Notes: a model not told the origin generated them from the letters alone. A stretch of 21,655 nucleotides of DNA from CALKCV01 sp964619285 (GCA_964619285.1 CAZUCT010000109.1:1-21655), one strand, 5' to 3'. Positions 1 through 7,837 are shown, numbered from the stretch's first letter. Made by a program: numbers and translations.

Positions 1-155
1 ATTGTTCGTAGTAATCGCGGAGCGCGATTGTTCGTAGTAATCGCGGAGCGCGATAAAAATGCAGGGTGCATCTCAATGCAAGATTGTTCGTAGTAATCGC
101 GGAGCGCGATTGTTCGTAGTAATCGCGGAGCGCGATAAAAATGCAGGGTGCATCT
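1..155. repeat. Duplicated 73-bp block of hairpin repeat units
   Basis: Two identical 73-bp blocks (1-73 and 83-155) are separated by 9 bp. Each block contains two head-to-tail 26-bp units beginning ATTGTTCGTAGTAATCGCGG, followed by a shared tail that includes GATAAAAATGCAGGGTGC. Each unit contains the perfect hairpin ATCGCG-GAG-CGCGAT, so the block could fold into serial stem-loops. Related copies lie at 1150-1180 (opposite strand) and 6713-6765. The array may start before the window. Confidence 0.9.
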
Positions 156-163
156 ACAACGCA

Positions 164-201
164 ATTAGCGATTAGCGATTAGCCATTAGCCATTAGCCAT
201 T
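164..201. repeat. Heptanucleotide tandem repeat
   Basis: Five head-to-tail heptamers, ATTAGCG twice then ATTAGCC three times, end in a partial unit just before the stop codon of the small minus-strand gene. This matches the short tandemly repeated repetitive (STRR) sequences known from filamentous cyanobacteria. Confidence 0.85.
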
Positions 202-203
202 TT

Positions 204-479
204 CTATTTTTGCAAATATGGGATGCTCCCATCGAAAAGAACCTCGATCGCTGCGGGATGGGATTCGAGGAAGCAAGCGATCGCCTCCCCTACTACCTCC
301 GAAAGCAAATCGTTTGCTTCGGGGTTAACCAACTCCCAGCAAGCGGGATCCGTATCGTTATATTCCGGTTCGAGAACCATTACCGAGACGATGCCCGTCA
401 ACCCCTGGCGGAGCTCGAACCAACTCAAATTCCTTTCCCCATCTCCGATTTTGTTGTAGCGGCGGGCAATTGCATTCAT
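204..479 (-). CDS. Small acidic hypothetical protein
   Basis: A protein of 91 residues if it starts at the ATG at 479; an upstream in-frame GTG at 491 would add four residues and has a G-rich stretch ahead of it, so the start is uncertain. I do not recognise the family. The product is soluble, with no signal peptide or membrane segment. It has a basic N-terminus, a central stretch LSWFELRQGLTGIVSVMVL and an acidic C-terminal half containing CWELVNPEAN and an Ala/Glu-rich helix. It follows the Uma2-type gene on the same strand with a spacer of about 60 bp, so the two may be co-transcribed. The plus strand is also open here, but the minus frame has the more protein-like composition and the operon-like position. 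Confidence 0.55.
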   Translation of the reverse strand: MNAIARRYNKIGDGERNLSWFELRQGLTGIVSVMVLEPEYNDTDPACWELVNPEANDLLSEVVGEAIACFLESHPAAIEVLFDGSIPYLQK

Positions 480-537
480 AGTTCGAGTCACCGCCGACTT
501 TACCCCCGCAACGTGAGTCCCACCGCGATCTGACTTA

Positions 538-1098
538 TCATCCTAAAATTTCATCTACCAAAATATTAACACCGGGCAACCGTTGAATAGATAAACTTTG
601 ACCTCGATGTAACTTCTCCACTTGTCGATATCCGCTACTGGTAGGTTGTCGATAAACCTCCAAACATTGCTCGTTAATACCTACCAACCAAACCTCGATA
701 ATATTATCCTCCGCATAAAGAGGAATTTTAACTTCGCGATCGCCCCTTATCGTACTATCCCCCACCTCAACTATCAAAAAAATATCCCCAGGTTTCGGAT
801 GCCCCGACTCGTAAAAATCCGATCTGGGTTCCAGCAGGGCTAGATCCGGTTCTGGTTCCGAATAATCGTCTAATTCAACGGGGTTTTGAACGCTTACTAA
901 AACCCGACTCCCTAACTTTTTATAAAATAGTCGATTTAAACGATTGACGCAAGCTGCGTGGTGGCTGCTAATTGGGGACTTTTTAATAACTTCTCCTCGA
1001 ATTAGTTCTACTCGTTCGTCTTCTTTGAGGATACCTGCTTGAGGCTTATGGTGGTATTCTTTAACCGTAAATTGTCGTTTCAGCAATTGGACTGACAT
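538..1098 (-). CDS. Uma2 family endonuclease-like protein (DUF820)
   Basis: This 186-residue protein has the length and motif order of the Uma2/DUF820 family, a PD-(D/E)XK nuclease-fold family greatly expanded in cyanobacteria. Visible family features are the N-terminal FTVKEYHH segment, ELIRGEVI near residue 31, PEPDLALLEP at 82-91 (with Asp85), LIVEVGDST at 108-116 (with Glu111), a Lys at 124 in KIPLYAE, and EVWLVGINEQCLEVYR. These supply the acidic and lysine residues expected of the core. The start at 1098 has a GGAG about 8 nt upstream (1107-1110, complement). No member has an assigned cellular role that I can state. The family is often scattered singly and associated with repeats or mobile DNA, which fits the repeats on both sides here. 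Confidence 0.88.
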   Translation of the reverse strand: MSVQLLKRQFTVKEYHHKPQAGILKEDERVELIRGEVIKKSPISSHHAACVNRLNRLFYKKLGSRVLVSVQNPVELDDYSEPEPDLALLEPRSDFYESGHPKPGDIFLIVEVGDSTIRGDREVKIPLYAEDNIIEVWLVGINEQCLEVYRQPTSSGYRQVEKLHRGQSLSIQRLPGVNILVDEILG

Positions 1099-1149
1099 AA
1101 GTAAGCTCCATCTTAGGGAATGGTACTATTTTATTATAAACGAACTGCC

Positions 1150-1180
1150 AATCGAGTCAAGCGCGATTACTACGAACGAA
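1150..1180 (-). repeat. Partial inverted copy of the TTCGTAGTAA hairpin repeat
   Basis: Read on the minus strand, this contains TTCGTTCGTAGTAATCGCGC followed by a degenerate arm ending CGATT. It matches the head of the units at 1-155 but lies in the opposite orientation and has lost the second hairpin arm. Confidence 0.7.
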
Positions 1181-1201
1181 ATCTGAAATTATGATAAAGT
1201 T

Positions 1202-1231
1202 TTGCTCTATTTGGCATTTATCGTTTACAAT
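1202..1231 (+). promoter_or_regulatory. Weak putative promoter for argD
   Basis: TTGCTC at 1202-1207 and TACAAT at 1226-1231 are separated by 18 bp and lie about 30 bp before the argD start. Only the -10 box is a good match, so this is a suggestion. Confidence 0.3.
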
Positions 1232-1263
1232 CGGAAAGTTAGCCTCTAAATAAGGAGAAACGA

Positions 1264-2511
1264 ATGAGCCCGGAAACCCTAGTCAAACAAGAATCAACAT
1301 CCTTTAGCGCCGAAAGCTTCGATGCCACGGTGATGAAAACCTACGGACGCTTTAACCTCGCCCTCCACCGGGGCAAGGGTTGTCGCGTCTGGGACACCGA
1401 AGGTCGCGAATATCTGGATTTTGTAGCAGGTATCGCTACTTGTACCCTGGGATACGCACATTCAGAGATGATAAATACTGTAACGAAACAAATCGGTATT
1501 CTTCACCACGTTTCTAACTTATACTATATTCCAATTCAAGGAGAATTGGCGCAATGGCTGACGGAACATTCCTGCGCCGATCGCGCCTTTTTCTGCAACT
1601 CGGGAGCAGAGGCAAACGAAGCCGCGATTAAACTGGCGCGGAAGTACGCTCACGAAAAACTAAATATCGATAATCCGGTTATTTTAACAGCCCATGCCAG
1701 TTTCCACGGACGCACTCTGGCAACTATCACCGCTACCGGACAGCCGAAATATCAAAAAGGCTTTACTCCCTTAATGCCGGGATTTCATTACGTTCCCTAT
1801 AACGATATTGAGGCATTGGAAAAAGCGATCGCCGAATTAGATAAAAACGAGCGCCAGGTTGCAGCTATCTTATTAGAAGCTCTCCAGGGCGAAGGCGGAA
1901 TTCGTCCCGGAGACGTCGCTTACTTCCAAAGAGCCAGAGAGCTTTGCGACGAAAAAGGTATCCTATTAATCCTCGACGAAGTACAAGTCGGCATGGGACG
2001 CAGCGGCAAGTTGTGGGGCTATGAAAATTTAGGTATCGAACCCGATATCTTTACCTCCGCCAAAGGACTCGGCGGCGGCATCCCCATCGGCGCGATGTTG
2101 TGTAAATCTAGTTGCGACGTCTTCGATCCCGGCAGCCACGCCAGCACTTTCGGCGGCAACCCCTTTGCCTGCGCGGTGGCGCTGTCGGTTTGTCAAACTA
2201 TAGAACGGGAAAACTTGCTGGCAAACGTTCGCGAAAGGGGCGAACAGTTGCGGGCGGGTTTGCAAGCGATCGCCTCCAAACATCCCCAAAAGTTCGTCGA
2301 GGTGCGGGGTTGGGGTTTAATCAACGGTCTGGTTTTGAGCGAAGAATGGGAGGTAACTTCCGTGGATATCGTGAAAGCGGCGATCGCCGAAGGTTTATTA
2401 ATCGTTCCCGCCGGTCCCAAAGTGTTGCGTTTCGTACCGCCATTAATTGTAACTGCCCGGGAAGTTGACGAGGCTTTAGCTGCTTTGGAGAGAGCGATCG
2501 CTAAATGTTAG
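1264..2511 (+). CDS. argD: Acetylornithine aminotransferase
   Basis: A class-III pyridoxal-phosphate aminotransferase of 415 residues, the usual length for ArgD. The enzyme moves the amino group between N-acetylglutamate semialdehyde and N-acetylornithine (with glutamate/2-oxoglutarate) in cytoplasmic arginine synthesis. Visible signatures are FVAGIATCTLGYAH near 53-66, the phosphate-binding CNSGAEANEA at 111-120, FHGRTLATITATG near 147-159, LILDEVQVGMGRSG with the cofactor Asp238, the Schiff-base lysine Lys267 in TSAKGLGGGIPIGAM, and STFGGNPFACAVA near 294-306. The start at 1264 is supported by AAGGAG at 1252-1257. Some family members also act on succinylornithine or other omega-amino substrates, but the sequence reads as an ordinary ArgD. 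It stands alone, followed by a heptamer-repeat spacer. Confidence 0.93.
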   Translation: MSPETLVKQESTSFSAESFDATVMKTYGRFNLALHRGKGCRVWDTEGREYLDFVAGIATCTLGYAHSEMINTVTKQIGILHHVSNLYYIPIQGELAQWLTEHSCADRAFFCNSGAEANEAAIKLARKYAHEKLNIDNPVILTAHASFHGRTLATITATGQPKYQKGFTPLMPGFHYVPYNDIEALEKAIAELDKNERQVAAILLEALQGEGGIRPGDVAYFQRARELCDEKGILLILDEVQVGMGRSGKLWGYENLGIEPDIFTSAKGLGGGIPIGAMLCKSSCDVFDPGSHASTFGGNPFACAVALSVCQTIERENLLANVRERGEQLRAGLQAIASKHPQKFVEVRGWGLINGLVLSEEWEVTSVDIVKAAIAEGLLIVPAGPKVLRFVPPLIVTAREVDEALAALERAIAKC

Positions 2512-2537
2512 CAAGATAACGGATGGGGCAATTAACA

Positions 2538-2572
2538 ATTCCCCATTCCCCATTCCCTATTCCCTATTCCCC
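2538..2572. repeat. Heptanucleotide tandem repeat in spacer
   Basis: Five consecutive heptamers of the form ATTCCCC or ATTCCCT fill the spacer between argD and the next gene and end 5 bp before its ATG. Typical cyanobacterial STRR; no clear ribosome binding site is left in the spacer. Confidence 0.85.
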
Positions 2573-2577
2573 AAATT

Positions 2578-3108
2578 ATGGAACGACAAGAACAATTAGC
2601 AAGATGGTTGCGCCTTCTCGTAGAAACCCTTCGCCTCCAAGGCGGACCGACTTGGGAAGCATTGGTGAAGACTGTATCGGGAAAAACGGCGGCGATCGCC
2701 CTCGACGAGAGCCCGTTACAAGTGAGTGCCGAGGGTGGCGACGCCCTCAAACTTCGCTTTGAGTACGCGGTGCCCCCCCACTCGATAAACTTTCGCAGCG
2801 ATGGCGATACCCTCCGAGACATCGTAGCCGGCAGGTTAACCCTAGATGGGGCCGTAGTAAATGCCAGAATTTATGCCCGCCACAATTTTGAAGAGTTGTT
2901 AGGTATGCACGAGGTGGTAACGCGGATTTTAGCCGACAGCGCCACCAACCCCCTATTGCAGGAACTGTGGCTGGAGTTCGACTCTTCCTGGCCCAGTTCT
3001 ACAACTGGCAACCGTCCATCCCTCCTCGAAAGACAGAAACCTACTTACGGCTATTTTATCGAGAAGATGCCAGAAGACGTGCTGGGGGTTGAGGTAATTG
3101 ACAATTAA
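2578..3108 (+). CDS. Hypothetical protein, possibly SCP2-like
   Basis: A soluble protein of 176 residues, without signal peptide or membrane helix. I do not firmly recognise it. The middle, roughly residues 72-115 (FRSDGDTLRDIVAGRLTLDG and the following ARIYARHNFEELLGMH), resembles the latter half of SCP2 sterol-carrier-like domains, in which a short strand is followed by a helix ending in GKL-type residues and then a second strand. This is a weak visual match. The gene lies 27 bp before a glycosyltransferase of the lipid/aglycone type on the same strand and is very likely co-transcribed with it, so a role in binding or presenting a hydrophobic acceptor is conceivable but is inference. Its final codons and stop fall inside a heptamer array. 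Confidence 0.6.
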   Translation: MERQEQLARWLRLLVETLRLQGGPTWEALVKTVSGKTAAIALDESPLQVSAEGGDALKLRFEYAVPPHSINFRSDGDTLRDIVAGRLTLDGAVVNARIYARHNFEELLGMHEVVTRILADSATNPLLQELWLEFDSSWPSSTTGNRPSLLERQKPTYGYFIEKMPEDVLGVEVIDN

Positions 3109-3135
3109 CAATTAACAATTAGCAATTAACAACTA
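3101..3135. repeat. Heptanucleotide array bridging stop and start codons
   Basis: Five heptamers (ACAATTA three times, then GCAATTA and ACAACTA) run from the last codons of the upstream gene, supply its TAA stop (3106-3108), fill the whole spacer and end directly at the ATG of the glycosyltransferase at 3136. Confidence 0.85.
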
Positions 3136-4434
3136 ATGCCAAACCTAATTGAAAAACGAATCGTACTTACCACCTTCGGTTCCTTGGGGGACTTGTATCC
3201 TTATTTAGCGATCGCCCAAGGTTTACAAAATCGAGGTCATCGCCCCCTCATCGCCACCAGCGAGAGATACCGCCAAAAAGTCGAAAGTGTCGGCATTGAA
3301 TTTCATCCAGTCAGGCCCGATAGTTTGCCCGACATGGAAAAAGACTGGCAATTTCTCGATGCCATGACATCCCAGGGGCGAACCCTCGAATACGTCGTCT
3401 GTTATATGTTAATGCCCCACTTGCGGGCCAGCTATGTCGACCTGATGGCAGCCAGCGAGGGAGCAGATTTGCTAGTGACCCATCCCCTCACTTTCGCAGG
3501 TTCTCTGGTGGCAGAGAAAATCGGCATTCCTTGGGTGTCCTGTATCCTCTCCCCCTCTTCCTTATTATCTGCTTGCGACCTCCAAGGTTTTCCTTGGACT
3601 GGGAATCTCCCCCTCTCCCCTCACGAAAAAAGTCAGATAGCAGCCATGCAGGATGGTATCGGGCGGCATTCTCAGTGGCGATCGCGTTTTTGGACTGCCC
3701 CTTGGCGGCAGTTGCGGGCGGAACTGGGTTTGACACCGTGCTGCGATTCTCTGTTTGGCGGCATCCACTCGCCCCACTTAGTTTTGGCCCTATTTTCCCA
3801 GGCTTTGGCAGCGCCCCAACCGGACTGGCCGGAGCAAGCTCGGGCAACGGGTTTTCCTTTTTACCGTTCTCCAAATTCCCAAGGTTTATCTGCGGAGTTG
3901 ATGCAGTTCTTGGATGGCGGCGAACCGCCCATCGTTTTTACTTTGGGCTCCTTGGCGGTGTTGGCTCCGGGTAATTTTTATCTGGAAGCCGCCGCTGCCT
4001 TGCGAGAGTTGGGTTATCGAGCCGTTTTGCTCGCGGGGAAGGAGGCGCGGAAACTGTCCCCAGAGGTACTGCCAGAGGGAACCATTGCCGTAGAGTACGC
4101 CCCCCACTCAGAGCTTTTTCCTCGGTCGGCAGCCATCGTGCATCACGGCGGGGTCGGTACTACTGGGGAGGCACTGCTGGCGGGTCGCCCGATGTTGGTC
4201 GTGCCCGACGGTTTCGATCGCCCGGATAATGCGGCCCGGGTGGTACGTTTGGGAGTCGGGCGGCAGGTGAGTCGCGATCGCTATTCGGCGGCGGTGTTGG
4301 CTGCCGAGTTGAAACAGCTTTTGCTCGACCCCGTTTGCGAAGAGCGAGCTGCCAGTATCGGTCGCTTGCTCCGGGCAGAGGATGGAGTTGGGGCCGCAGC
4401 GGAGGCCATCGAGGCTTTGCTGCACTCCCTGTAG
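3136..4434 (+). CDS. GT1/GT28-type glycosyltransferase (UGT-like)
   Basis: A 432-residue GT-B fold glycosyltransferase. The N-terminal half begins with IVLTTFGSLGDLYPYLAIAQ and GLQNRGHRPLIATSERY, the acceptor-side Rossmann start seen in sterol, macrolide and carotenoid glucosyltransferases. The C-terminal half has IVFTLGSLAVL near 275 and the donor-binding segment HHGGVGTTGEALLAGRPMLV from His336, followed by PDGFDRPDNAARV. Such enzymes move a sugar from a nucleotide-sugar donor to a lipid-like or small-molecule acceptor at the inner face of the membrane or in the cytosol; neither donor nor acceptor can be read here. It is coupled to the preceding small gene. CrtX-like carotenoid glycosylation is one possibility. 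The usual length and intact motifs argue that it is functional. Confidence 0.85.
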   Translation: MPNLIEKRIVLTTFGSLGDLYPYLAIAQGLQNRGHRPLIATSERYRQKVESVGIEFHPVRPDSLPDMEKDWQFLDAMTSQGRTLEYVVCYMLMPHLRASYVDLMAASEGADLLVTHPLTFAGSLVAEKIGIPWVSCILSPSSLLSACDLQGFPWTGNLPLSPHEKSQIAAMQDGIGRHSQWRSRFWTAPWRQLRAELGLTPCCDSLFGGIHSPHLVLALFSQALAAPQPDWPEQARATGFPFYRSPNSQGLSAELMQFLDGGEPPIVFTLGSLAVLAPGNFYLEAAAALRELGYRAVLLAGKEARKLSPEVLPEGTIAVEYAPHSELFPRSAAIVHHGGVGTTGEALLAGRPMLVVPDGFDRPDNAARVVRLGVGRQVSRDRYSAAVLAAELKQLLLDPVCEERAASIGRLLRAEDGVGAAAEAIEALLHSL

Positions 4435-4466
4435 AACAGACCCTCTTAGATAAATTTTTTTTAAGA

Positions 4467-4527
4467 AGCCCAGAAACCAAACCCAGAAACCCGGTTTCTT
4501 AAACTTAAAGAAACTGGGTTTCGGGCT
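4467..4527. repeat. Hairpin repeat, possible terminator
   Basis: GAAACCCGGTTTCTT (4486-4500) pairs with AAGAAACTGGGTTTC (4508-4522) across a loop of about 7 nt, with one G-T pair. Outer arms AGCCC (4467-4471) and GGGCT (4523-4527) extend it. The element sits between the glycosyltransferase and the fusion gene. It has no downstream T-run, so it is more likely a dispersed palindromic repeat than a classical terminator. Confidence 0.6.
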
Positions 4528-4556
4528 CCAAACCTTACCCATTACCCATTAACAAG

Positions 4557-6692
4557 ATGAAAGCTACCCTTGATGCTGGAGAACTAAGCGCCATTGCCAG
4601 ATTTATTCGTTCTGGGGATGTTGTCTTTGATGTTGGTGCCTATATCGGCCAGTGGACCGATGAAGTTTTAAATAAATGTGGGAGCGATCGCCTCCACATA
4701 CATAGTTTTGAACCTCACCCCCAAACCTATCAAAAATTAGTAAGCAATCTCGCCCCAGGAATTACCGCAGGGCGGGTTTTTACCAACAATTTCGCCCTAT
4801 CTAATTCGGAGGAAATTAAGACTCTTTACGATTACCAAGAAAGTCGCTTTCTTAATACTTTATATCGCCGCAATTATGAGGACGAAAAAGCTTACAAAAT
4901 GGGAAACCCCCGCAACTTTCCCATCTTAGCTACCACCCTGGATGCTTATTGTCAGCGGTGGCAAATCCAGCGGATTAATTTTCTCAAAATTGATGTAGAA
5001 GGCAGCGAATTGGATGTTTTAAAAGGAGCAACAAAAATGTTGCAAGCTGGTAAAATAGATTATCTCCAATTTGAATACGGCCAGACTTTTAAAGATGCAG
5101 AAATTTCTTTAAAAGCTGTTTTTGAGTTTCTCCAAAAATACCGCTATTCTCTGTTTAAAATTTTGCCGGATAAATTAGATTACCAACGGGAGTTTTTGCC
5201 GGAACGCGAAAACTGGGAATGGTCGAATTTTTTAGCAGTTAACGAGCGTTTTGTTTCTGGGGTTTTGGGAGAGTTTCCCCAAATGTTCGATTTGGGAAAA
5301 CTTTGCCGGGAAAATTCAATTAAACCTCGGGGAATTATTCATATTGGCGCTTATGAAGGAGAGGAAATTAATGCTTATCAAGAGATGGGAATAGAAAAGG
5401 TGTTGTTTGTGGAAGCAAACCCGGAAGTTTTCCAGCGCCTCCAGAACAAAATGGCGGGAATGCCGGCAGTGGTGGTTGCTAATTATGCGATTTGCGATCG
5501 CGATGGTTTTATCGATTTGCACGTCGCCGCCAACGAACAAAGCAGTTCTATTTTAGTGGCAAACCAAGAGAGCGACCAAAACGTTTTTACCCGAGAAATA
5601 TCCCGAGTAACTGTTGAGGCAAAAACTCTGGATAATCTCTTGATAGAATTGAACTTGTCGCCCGAGGATTTTAACTTACTTAATATCGACATTCAAGGAG
5701 CGGAATTATTAGCCTTGCGAGGGGCGATTAATGCTTTGAGGTTTGTGGATGGGATTAATCTCGAAGTTAATTACGAGGAGATTTATCGAGGTTGCCCCTT
5801 AATAGACGAACTCGACGAATTTCTGGAAAAATTAGGTTTTCAGCGGGTAGCGACGACGACTCCTTACCATCCTTCTTGGGGCGATGCTTTTTATGTTAAA
5901 AAACCGACAATTACAATGTCAAATTTGGGCAAAAACGGCGGCTTTGCCAATCAACTTTTCCAGTACGGTTTCTTAAAAATTTATGCCAAGGAAAACAATT
6001 TACGAGTAGAAACGCCCCAGTGGATCGGACGGGAGATTTTTGGGCTAGACGACCCGCATCTGGGGCGATCGCTCCCCGCAGTTGCCGAGAATATAGAAAG
6101 CGATTTAACAACTTCGGAGATTATCAACGCCCCAGAAGCTTTAAAAAACGTCGATTTTTGGGGCTTTTTCCAATATCGCACCGCTTACTATGCCCCACAT
6201 CGGGAATATTGGCGATCGCTCCTTCAACCGGTGCCGGAAATCGAAGGGAAAATGCAGGCCGCCTGGGAACGTCTCGCCGCCAAAGGCAAGACGGTAGTAG
6301 CGATTCATTTGCGATTGGGAGATTATTTTTATCTCTCCCCGCATTGGATCGCTCCTTGGGAATGGTACGCAGAGTGGTTGCGTGGTTTCTGGGAGACTCT
6401 GGAGGAACCGATACTCTATCTTGCCAGCGACGAGGCAGATAAGGTTTGGGAGTATTTCGCGGAATACGCACCGATAACGGCGCGAGATTTGGGAGTCGAG
6501 TTACCAGAGGCGGAGTTTTATCCCGATTTTTATGTATTGAGTCGCGCCGACGCTTTGGGAATTTCTAATAGCACTTTTTCCTTTGCCGCTGCCATGCTCA
6601 ACCGACGGGCGAAATATTTTTTCCGCCCCCATTTCCCCTCCCAGAAGTTGATACCTTTCGACCCTTGGAACGCTCCGCCGTTATTTAGGTAG
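4557..6692 (+). CDS. FkbM-FkbM-GT11 trimodular fusion
   Basis: This 711-residue protein contains three enzymes in one chain. Domain 1 (about 1-235) is an FkbM-type SAM methyltransferase with VVFDVGAYIGQWTD from residue 22, FEPHP, and NFLKIDVEGSELDVLKGA. Domain 2 (about 240-450) is a second, divergent FkbM domain with IIHIGAYEGEEINAYQ from 260, FVEANPEVF, and LLNIDIQGAELLALRGA. Domain 3 (about 454-711) resembles GT11 alpha-1,2-fucosyltransferases, with GKNGGFANQLFQYGF just after its start, the GDP-fucose binding AIHLRLGDYF (HxRxGD at 584-589) and LGISNSTFSFAAAMLN near the end. The reading frame is uninterrupted and the domain joints are short. It probably decorates a surface glycan or glycolipid by O-methylation and deoxyhexose transfer in the cytoplasm. 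An internal Met at 454 marks where a separate GT11 gene would start. Confidence 0.88.
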   Translation: MKATLDAGELSAIARFIRSGDVVFDVGAYIGQWTDEVLNKCGSDRLHIHSFEPHPQTYQKLVSNLAPGITAGRVFTNNFALSNSEEIKTLYDYQESRFLNTLYRRNYEDEKAYKMGNPRNFPILATTLDAYCQRWQIQRINFLKIDVEGSELDVLKGATKMLQAGKIDYLQFEYGQTFKDAEISLKAVFEFLQKYRYSLFKILPDKLDYQREFLPERENWEWSNFLAVNERFVSGVLGEFPQMFDLGKLCRENSIKPRGIIHIGAYEGEEINAYQEMGIEKVLFVEANPEVFQRLQNKMAGMPAVVVANYAICDRDGFIDLHVAANEQSSSILVANQESDQNVFTREISRVTVEAKTLDNLLIELNLSPEDFNLLNIDIQGAELLALRGAINALRFVDGINLEVNYEEIYRGCPLIDELDEFLEKLGFQRVATTTPYHPSWGDAFYVKKPTITMSNLGKNGGFANQLFQYGFLKIYAKENNLRVETPQWIGREIFGLDDPHLGRSLPAVAENIESDLTTSEIINAPEALKNVDFWGFFQYRTAYYAPHREYWRSLLQPVPEIEGKMQAAWERLAAKGKTVVAIHLRLGDYFYLSPHWIAPWEWYAEWLRGFWETLEEPILYLASDEADKVWEYFAEYAPITARDLGVELPEAEFYPDFYVLSRADALGISNSTFSFAAAMLNRRAKYFFRPHFPSQKLIPFDPWNAPPLFR

Positions 6693-6712
6693 GATTTTCA
6701 GTTCGTAGTTTA

Positions 6713-6765
6713 GTTCGTAGTAACGACTTTAGTCGTAAAAATCGCACTTTGCGGTTGCTACGAAC
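6713..6765. repeat. TTCGTAG-headed composite hairpin repeat
   Basis: GTTCGTAG (6713-6720) and CTACGAAC (6758-6765) are exact inverted ends. Inside lie two small hairpins, ACGAC-TTTA-GTCGT (6723-6736) and CGC-ACTTT-GCG (6743-6753). The head matches the repeat at 1-155 while the stems differ, so this is a family with a constant head and variable stem. Confidence 0.75.
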
Positions 6766-6837
6766 TTTATGGTCCCAGTCGAGCCGTCCAGATAGCCGGC
6801 AGATTCTACTGTAATGGTTATGGTTTGGTTCGTAGAA

Positions 6838-6865
6838 ATTAACAATTAACAATTGGGAATTAACC
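6838..6865. repeat. Heptanucleotide tandem repeat
   Basis: Four heptamers (ATTAACA twice, ATTGGGA, ATTAACC) end immediately before the -35 box of the next gene. Same class as the arrays at 3101-3135. Confidence 0.8.
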
Positions 6866-6866
6866 C

Positions 6867-6896
6867 TTGACAATAACTTAGCAAATATGCTATGGT
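6867..6896 (+). promoter_or_regulatory. Extended -10 promoter
   Basis: Perfect TTGACA at 6867-6872, an 18-bp spacer, then TATGGT at 6891-6896 preceded by TGC, giving an extended -10 (TGnTATGGT). It lies about 50 bp before the ATG at 6948, with a possible short stem TGCGG/CCGCA (6898-6922) in the leader. Confidence 0.65.
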
Positions 6897-6947
6897 TTGC
6901 GGTTAGATGAACGACATCCGCACGGTCCATAAAAAAACGAGGAGATT

Positions 6948-7817
6948 ATGAACGACTCAGAAACGACTAATACCCCGCCAAATCTTCCCACTCCCGAAAC
7001 TGTTCCGACAGGGTTGGATTCCTCAAACTCCGGCGTACTTTTATTTTTAAAGGTACTGGAGTATCTGTCCTTAGCAACGGCGATCGGCTTTAGCATTAGC
7101 ACCTTTTTTCTTCCCCTGTACCCCAACTTGAAGATTGGTGTGGCTATTGCAGTTAGCGCTTTTATTTTTTTGTGGCTGGTCAACCTTCAATTAGGAAGCT
7201 ACTATACCAACCGCTTCAAACAGGTGAGTATTACCAATAAAGCCCTATTGCGCAATATTGCTTTATCCGAAGGTCAAGAAGATCGCCTAACTCCGTTGGT
7301 GGAAAATGCTTTGGCATACTCTCAGGAGTTAATTGACGATTATAAGGTGGTTAGGACGAGCGCTCGCAGCATTTACTATACTTTGCAGTTGGGCACCATT
7401 GTTTTCTCTGGGGTAACGCCAATTTTAGTTCTGGTGGATAAATTGGAGGCGGGGATGCCTTGGTTGAAGTGGTTGCCCGTTATCTGTCCGGCTGCGGCTT
7501 CGATTATTGCTAGCGTTGCCACTTCCTTTGCCTTCCAAGAAACATGGACCACTGCTAATAAAGTTGTCGAAGAACTAGAGGCAGAACAGGAGAAATTTAT
7601 TTTGGGTGCGAGTCCTGCTTATCAGGATTACAATATTACGGGGGCAGCCGATCGCGAAAAAGGCTTAAAAATAGCGATCGGCAACTATATCTCTAAGGTG
7701 AATAGCATTCATCTAAAACAAATAGGAGATGCACAAGAGTCGCCATCAGGGAAAAAGGCAGATTCTTCCGAGTCTGAGAAGAACAAAGAAGCCCCAGCAA
7801 CTATGACGGCGGTTTAG
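6948..7817 (+). CDS. DUF4231/SLATT-type membrane protein
   Basis: A 289-residue membrane protein with a Thr/Pro-rich N-terminus (1-30). Hydrophobic segments lie near 36-56 and 62-80, then a soluble helical stretch, then a second pair near 142-164 and 175-195. The second half (ARSIYYTLQLG, SIIASVATSFAFQETWTTAN, VEELEAEQEKFILGASPAY) matches the DUF4231 pattern of two helices followed by a charged amphipathic helix, a branch of the SLATT superfamily. The C-terminal 35 residues are Ser/Glu/Lys-rich and probably disordered. SLATT proteins are predicted pore-like effectors in some nucleotide-signalling systems, but no nucleotide synthetase or sensor gene lies beside this one, so no such role is claimed. 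The start has GAGGAG at 6939-6944; the gene has its own promoter and terminator and looks monocistronic. Confidence 0.78.
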   Translation: MNDSETTNTPPNLPTPETVPTGLDSSNSGVLLFLKVLEYLSLATAIGFSISTFFLPLYPNLKIGVAIAVSAFIFLWLVNLQLGSYYTNRFKQVSITNKALLRNIALSEGQEDRLTPLVENALAYSQELIDDYKVVRTSARSIYYTLQLGTIVFSGVTPILVLVDKLEAGMPWLKWLPVICPAAASIIASVATSFAFQETWTTANKVVEELEAEQEKFILGASPAYQDYNITGAADREKGLKIAIGNYISKVNSIHLKQIGDAQESPSGKKADSSESEKNKEAPATMTAV

Positions 7818-7837
7818 TTTGGAGAATTAATCAAAGG

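Noticed and set aside
1..155. A possible CRISPR array
   Set aside because: Units are directly abutting or separated by repeated, non-unique DNA. There are no spacers of regular length and no cas genes.
210..533. Plus-strand open frame of 107 codons
   Set aside because: It overlaps the minus-strand gene, has no family features and no ribosome site, and its composition fits a shadow frame.
6948..7817. DUF4231/SLATT protein as effector of a defence system
   Set aside because: No nucleotide cyclase, CD-NTase, TIR, protease or sensor gene is adjacent; neighbours on both sides are unrelated and it has its own promoter and terminator.
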